Positions 35,304 to 37,385 of a stretch of 37,385 nt of DNA are shown piece by piece (within the stretch, counting starts at the first letter, position 1; each line of letters starts with the position of its first letter). Below the pieces are notes generated by a model. It was not told the DNA's origin and made no database searches. It was given only the letters and a program-made list of their open reading frames with translations. Origin of the DNA: Lactovum miscens. GTDB taxonomy: Bacteria > Bacillota > Bacilli > Lactobacillales > Streptococcaceae. A program made the position numbers and the translations under genes. Where the stretch lies: contig NZ_JACHHV010000017.1 in the NCBI RefSeq assembly GCF_014202895.1, positions 1-37,385 on the forward strand. The letters are read 5' to 3'.

Positions 35304-35879
35304 TTACCCAAAAATTCCAAATCCGCCGACCCAAGAGATTTTTTCAGAACCAGCTAAAGCAATTTGAAGGAATCCCATTGCTTCAAGCTCGCGAGCTCTC
35401 TTCAATGAACCAGCATCTAAAAGATTTAAGCCACTCCCATTAAGTGCAGCCACAAATTTTTCTTTAGCCTCATTACTATCACTTGCAAATAAAACTGTTG
35501 TCTGATGTTCATTTGCTACTTTTTTGGTTGCTAATGTATTCGCAAAGTTTGTATTAAAAGCTTTTAAAACTAATGAATTAGGTAATTCGCTCGAAATAAT
35601 AGCTGCTGCAGAACTATCAGCGGGTACAACTAAGCCATCAAATGTATCAAAGTTAACTGGATTAGTGATATCCACAACAACTTTTCCAGACAACTCTTCT
35701 TTATAAGCTCCAATAATCTTCGACACTGCTGAATAAGGCACAGCGAGAACTATCAAATCACCCAATTCGGTCTTCTCTGAATCAGACTGAATATAGTTTA
35801 CCTTATTTCCGGCCTGCTCAAAATTTCCACCTATTGCTTGCCCCATGTTTCCTTTTCCAAAAATAGTTACACTTACCAT
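35304..35879 (-). CDS. NADPH-dependent F420-reductase-like oxidoreductase
   Basis: 191 residues with an N-terminal Rossmann fold: VTIFGKGNMGQAIGGNF (residues 4-20) is the NADP-binding loop; LIVLAVPYSAV and VVVDITNPVNF follow. This is the NPD-type 'F420-dependent NADP oxidoreductase' family, common in bacteria that lack F420, where the true substrate (possibly a quinone or ferric compound) is unknown. AAGGTGAT precedes the ATG. Monocistronic. Confidence 0.85.
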   Translation of the reverse strand: MVSVTIFGKGNMGQAIGGNFEQAGNKVNYIQSDSEKTELGDLIVLAVPYSAVSKIIGAYKEELSGKVVVDITNPVNFDTFDGLVVPADSSAAAIISSELPNSLVLKAFNTNFANTLATKKVANEHQTTVLFASDSNEAKEKFVAALNGSGLNLLDAGSLKRARELEAMGFLQIALAGSEKISWVGGFGIFG

Positions 35880-36057
35880 GAAATCACCTTTTCCTTATTA
35901 ATTAAATTATTTTATTTAAAATTCAATAAAGGTATAAGTAAAATAGTCAGATTAAGTGATTCACCTTATTACCAGCAACAAAATCAAGAACTACTTAATA
36001 ACTTATCTTTATTATGAAATCATTATAACACCTAATTTTAAGAAAATAAACTATTTT

Positions 36058-36129
36058 GTTTACAAACGTAAACGAACAATAATCTTTATAAACTCTTTGA
36101 TAATAAGTAAACACTGTTTTGGCGTTTAC
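36058..36129. repeat. Two inverted pairs of GTTTAC/GTAAAC half-sites
   Basis: GTTTAC-AAAC-GTAAAC at 36058-36073 and GTAAAC-N11-GTTTAC at 36107-36129; a further single GTAAAC occurs at 36507-36512 in the leader of the next gene. The repeats look like binding sites for a dimeric regulator, identity unknown. Confidence 0.5.
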
Positions 36130-36451
36130 ATCAATTTCTTCCTATAGTGATAAGTTATCAATTAATAAAATTTTGCATACTACTTTCTTATAACTTATAT
36201 TTTTTTATAATTCTGCGCACCCAACTTTTTGTCTCTCATGAAATTGCTTCATCGGATTTGCAAGATATCTCCTCCATCAAAATTTTCTCTAACCACTTTG
36301 TTATAATCTAAAATACATCAATATCAATCAGTTGAGTTATTAAATATTTAAAGAATGCCTTTCGCATCTTTAAATGCAGACAAAGTGGATCAGTGGCAAG
36401 TTTTTTTCTAATGTCATAAAACCTTTCTCATTCTATGGTGCTTGCTTTTTC

Positions 36452-36481
36452 CAATATCCGCTTTCGATATTGTGCTATAAT
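36452..36481 (+). promoter_or_regulatory. Promoter and operator-like palindrome of the NmrA-like gene
   Basis: CAATATC, 7-base loop, GATATTG (36452-36472) is a perfect inverted repeat ending directly at the extended -10 TGCTATAAT (36473-36481). The ATG follows 81 bases later with GAGGT as ribosome site. Confidence 0.65.
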
Positions 36482-36562
36482 TTGAGAAACCTGATAAATG
36501 ACAAATGTAAACATTCTTTTTGAGTCAGAATCAGATAAATTTGAATTAAGAGGTCATAACTT

Positions 36563-37216
36563 ATGAAAATTGGAATAATAGGTGCTACTGGGATGGCTGG
36601 GTCTGCGATTTTTAAAGCTGCTCAAGAAGAACAATTTGACGTTACTGCAATTGTAAGAAACTCCGACAAAGCTTATAAATTATTAGGCAATAACATTAAC
36701 ATTTTAGAAAAAGATGCTTTCGATTTAACCAGAATTGATATTCAAAATTTTGATATCATTGTAAATGCTTTTGCGACGAGCCCTGATAAGGCTTATCTAC
36801 ACATTGATTTGGCTTCTAAGCTTGTAAGTCTTTTAAGAAACACAAGTGAACCCCGTCTAATTTTTATACTAGGCGCTGGAAGTTTATATACTGGTAATGG
36901 TGATGATCAACATCTTCTATTCGAGGATATCCAGAAAGACTCCTCAACTGCGGCTTGGAGAACCATACCTGAAAATCAGCTCTACGAACTTGAATTTCTA
37001 CAAAATGTTAAAAATGTAAATTGGACTGGGATCTCTCCTGGTGTCACTTTTGTTTCGGGTAAGTCATCCGATGAAATACTTTATGGAACTGATTTCCTTT
37101 TAAAGGATTCTGAGGGTAAATCCGAAACCACTTCGGGGACCATGGCTAAAGCTATTCTAAAAGAAATTAAACAGCCTGAACATTTAAAAACGCGGTTCAC
37201 GGTTGTGAATGGTTAA
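36563..37216 (+). CDS. NAD(P)-binding protein of the NmrA/atypical SDR family
   Basis: 217 residues. The N-terminal KIGIIGATGMAGSAI carries the GxxGxxG dinucleotide motif (residues 7-13). A second strand-helix ends VRNSDKAYKLL, and FILGAGSLY is the typical third segment. YwnB-like NAD(P)H-dependent oxidoreductases of this type are often controlled by redox-sensing repressors. The substrate is unknown. It is divergent from the F420-type reductase across a long regulatory region and is the last gene before the right-hand insertion sequence end. Confidence 0.87.
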   Translation: MKIGIIGATGMAGSAIFKAAQEEQFDVTAIVRNSDKAYKLLGNNINILEKDAFDLTRIDIQNFDIIVNAFATSPDKAYLHIDLASKLVSLLRNTSEPRLIFILGAGSLYTGNGDDQHLLFEDIQKDSSTAAWRTIPENQLYELEFLQNVKNVNWTGISPGVTFVSGKSSDEILYGTDFLLKDSEGKSETTSGTMAKAILKEIKQPEHLKTRFTVVNG

Positions 37217-37290
37217 TGATTATTTCCTGAGCTTAAGTGATTTAGCACAATTCGTAATAATAAATTCAAAATTGTAAAAATAGAAAAGTA

Positions 37291-37385
37291 GGCAAATTGC
37301 AAATTTAATTTAGCCACCCCGATACATCTGAAATGGTGTCTGATACTTGAACATTTTTCTTGGATAACAATTCATCCAAGTCTCA
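37291..37385 (-). mobile_element. 3' end of a second copy of the IS30-family element, inverted
   Basis: 37291-37383 is the exact reverse complement of 1-93. The transposase C-terminus is on the minus strand (stop at 37312-37310) and reads into the window. The terminal inverted repeat begins GGCAAATTGC at 37291. The two extra bases at the end keep the IS30-like frame open but create an in-frame TGA in the other candidate frame, which supports the chosen frame. Confidence 0.7.

Larger units (their letters stand above)
35880..36562. other. 683-bp divergent regulatory region rich in inverted repeats
   Basis: No credible gene (a 63-codon frame from a GTG at 35956 lacks a ribosome site). Contents: GTAAAC/GTTTAC half-sites (36058-36129, 36507); palindrome TGATAAGTTATCA (36148-36160); the nested stem CCACTTTG (36293-36300) with CAAAGTGG (36381-36388) enclosing a hairpin TTTAAAGA-TGC/GCA-TCTTTAAA (36347-36374); a T7 run at 36401; and the promoter/operator at 36452-36481. 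Confidence 0.55.

Noticed and set aside
35956-36147. 63-codon frame in the right intergenic region
   Set aside because: GTG start without ribosome site and it runs over the GTAAAC repeat cluster; composition looks non-coding.

Overview
The window is a 37.4 kb low-GC Gram-positive chromosomal segment, most likely Lactococcus or a close Streptococcaceae relative. The basis is the AT-rich, tightly packed gene organisation, many extended -10 promoters (TGnTATAAT), AGGAGG ribosome sites, U-tract terminators, purine riboswitches, a tryptophan T-box, and gene types such as luxS, napA, trhO and a heterodimeric multidrug ABC exporter. This is inference from family knowledge; no 16S or other marker is present. 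Both ends carry the same 93-bp sequence in inverted orientation. It encodes the C-terminus of what looks like an IS30-family transposase, so the segment lies between two oppositely oriented insertion sequences.

Left part (191-7643): luxS and a 52-codon follower, an opposing ECF-type membrane S component, and then a purine interconversion block. purA-purB-guaC (IMP to AMP, and GMP back to IMP) is followed by a guanine-class riboswitch and xpt-pbuX (xanthine salvage and uptake). A second riboswitch of the same class precedes add (adenosine deaminase) at 22165-23298. The two aptamers share an unusual reversed pair at the top of P1. Each can pair its J2/3 strand with the 5' arm of its terminator, with a compensatory base change between the two.

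Middle part (7644-27115): an MFS exporter converges on a heterodimeric ABC multidrug exporter. Next come trhO (tRNA U34 hydroxylation), a CPA1 Na+/H+ antiporter, rpsU, a Gfo/Idh/MocA oxidoreductase, a UvrA-like ABC protein, an OsmC peroxidase, a histidine phosphatase, add, a MATE exporter, and a four-gene redox/arsenate operon (DHFR-like reductase, arsC, Spx/ArsC-like protein, SDR). Two intergenic regions (about 7778-7899 and 13006-13079) each look like a short transcript with the same plan: ACTCCT, hairpin, ACTCCT, intrinsic terminator. These are candidate small RNAs with anti-Shine-Dalgarno motifs, and they are the most interesting possibly undescribed element I see.

Right part (27483-37216): ung; a MarR regulator coupled to a rhodanese-fold protein with Asp at the catalytic Cys position; a MarR-APC permease-NapA antiporter operon with a palindromic operator; a T-box-controlled trpS; an HD hydrolase; and two NAD(P)-binding oxidoreductases flanking a 683-bp region rich in GTAAAC/GTTTAC half-sites. 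The overall theme is housekeeping nucleotide metabolism, translation and repair mixed with stress functions (efflux, pH/Na+ homeostasis, redox). I see no phage, CRISPR, restriction or toxin-antitoxin system, and no tRNA or rRNA gene.
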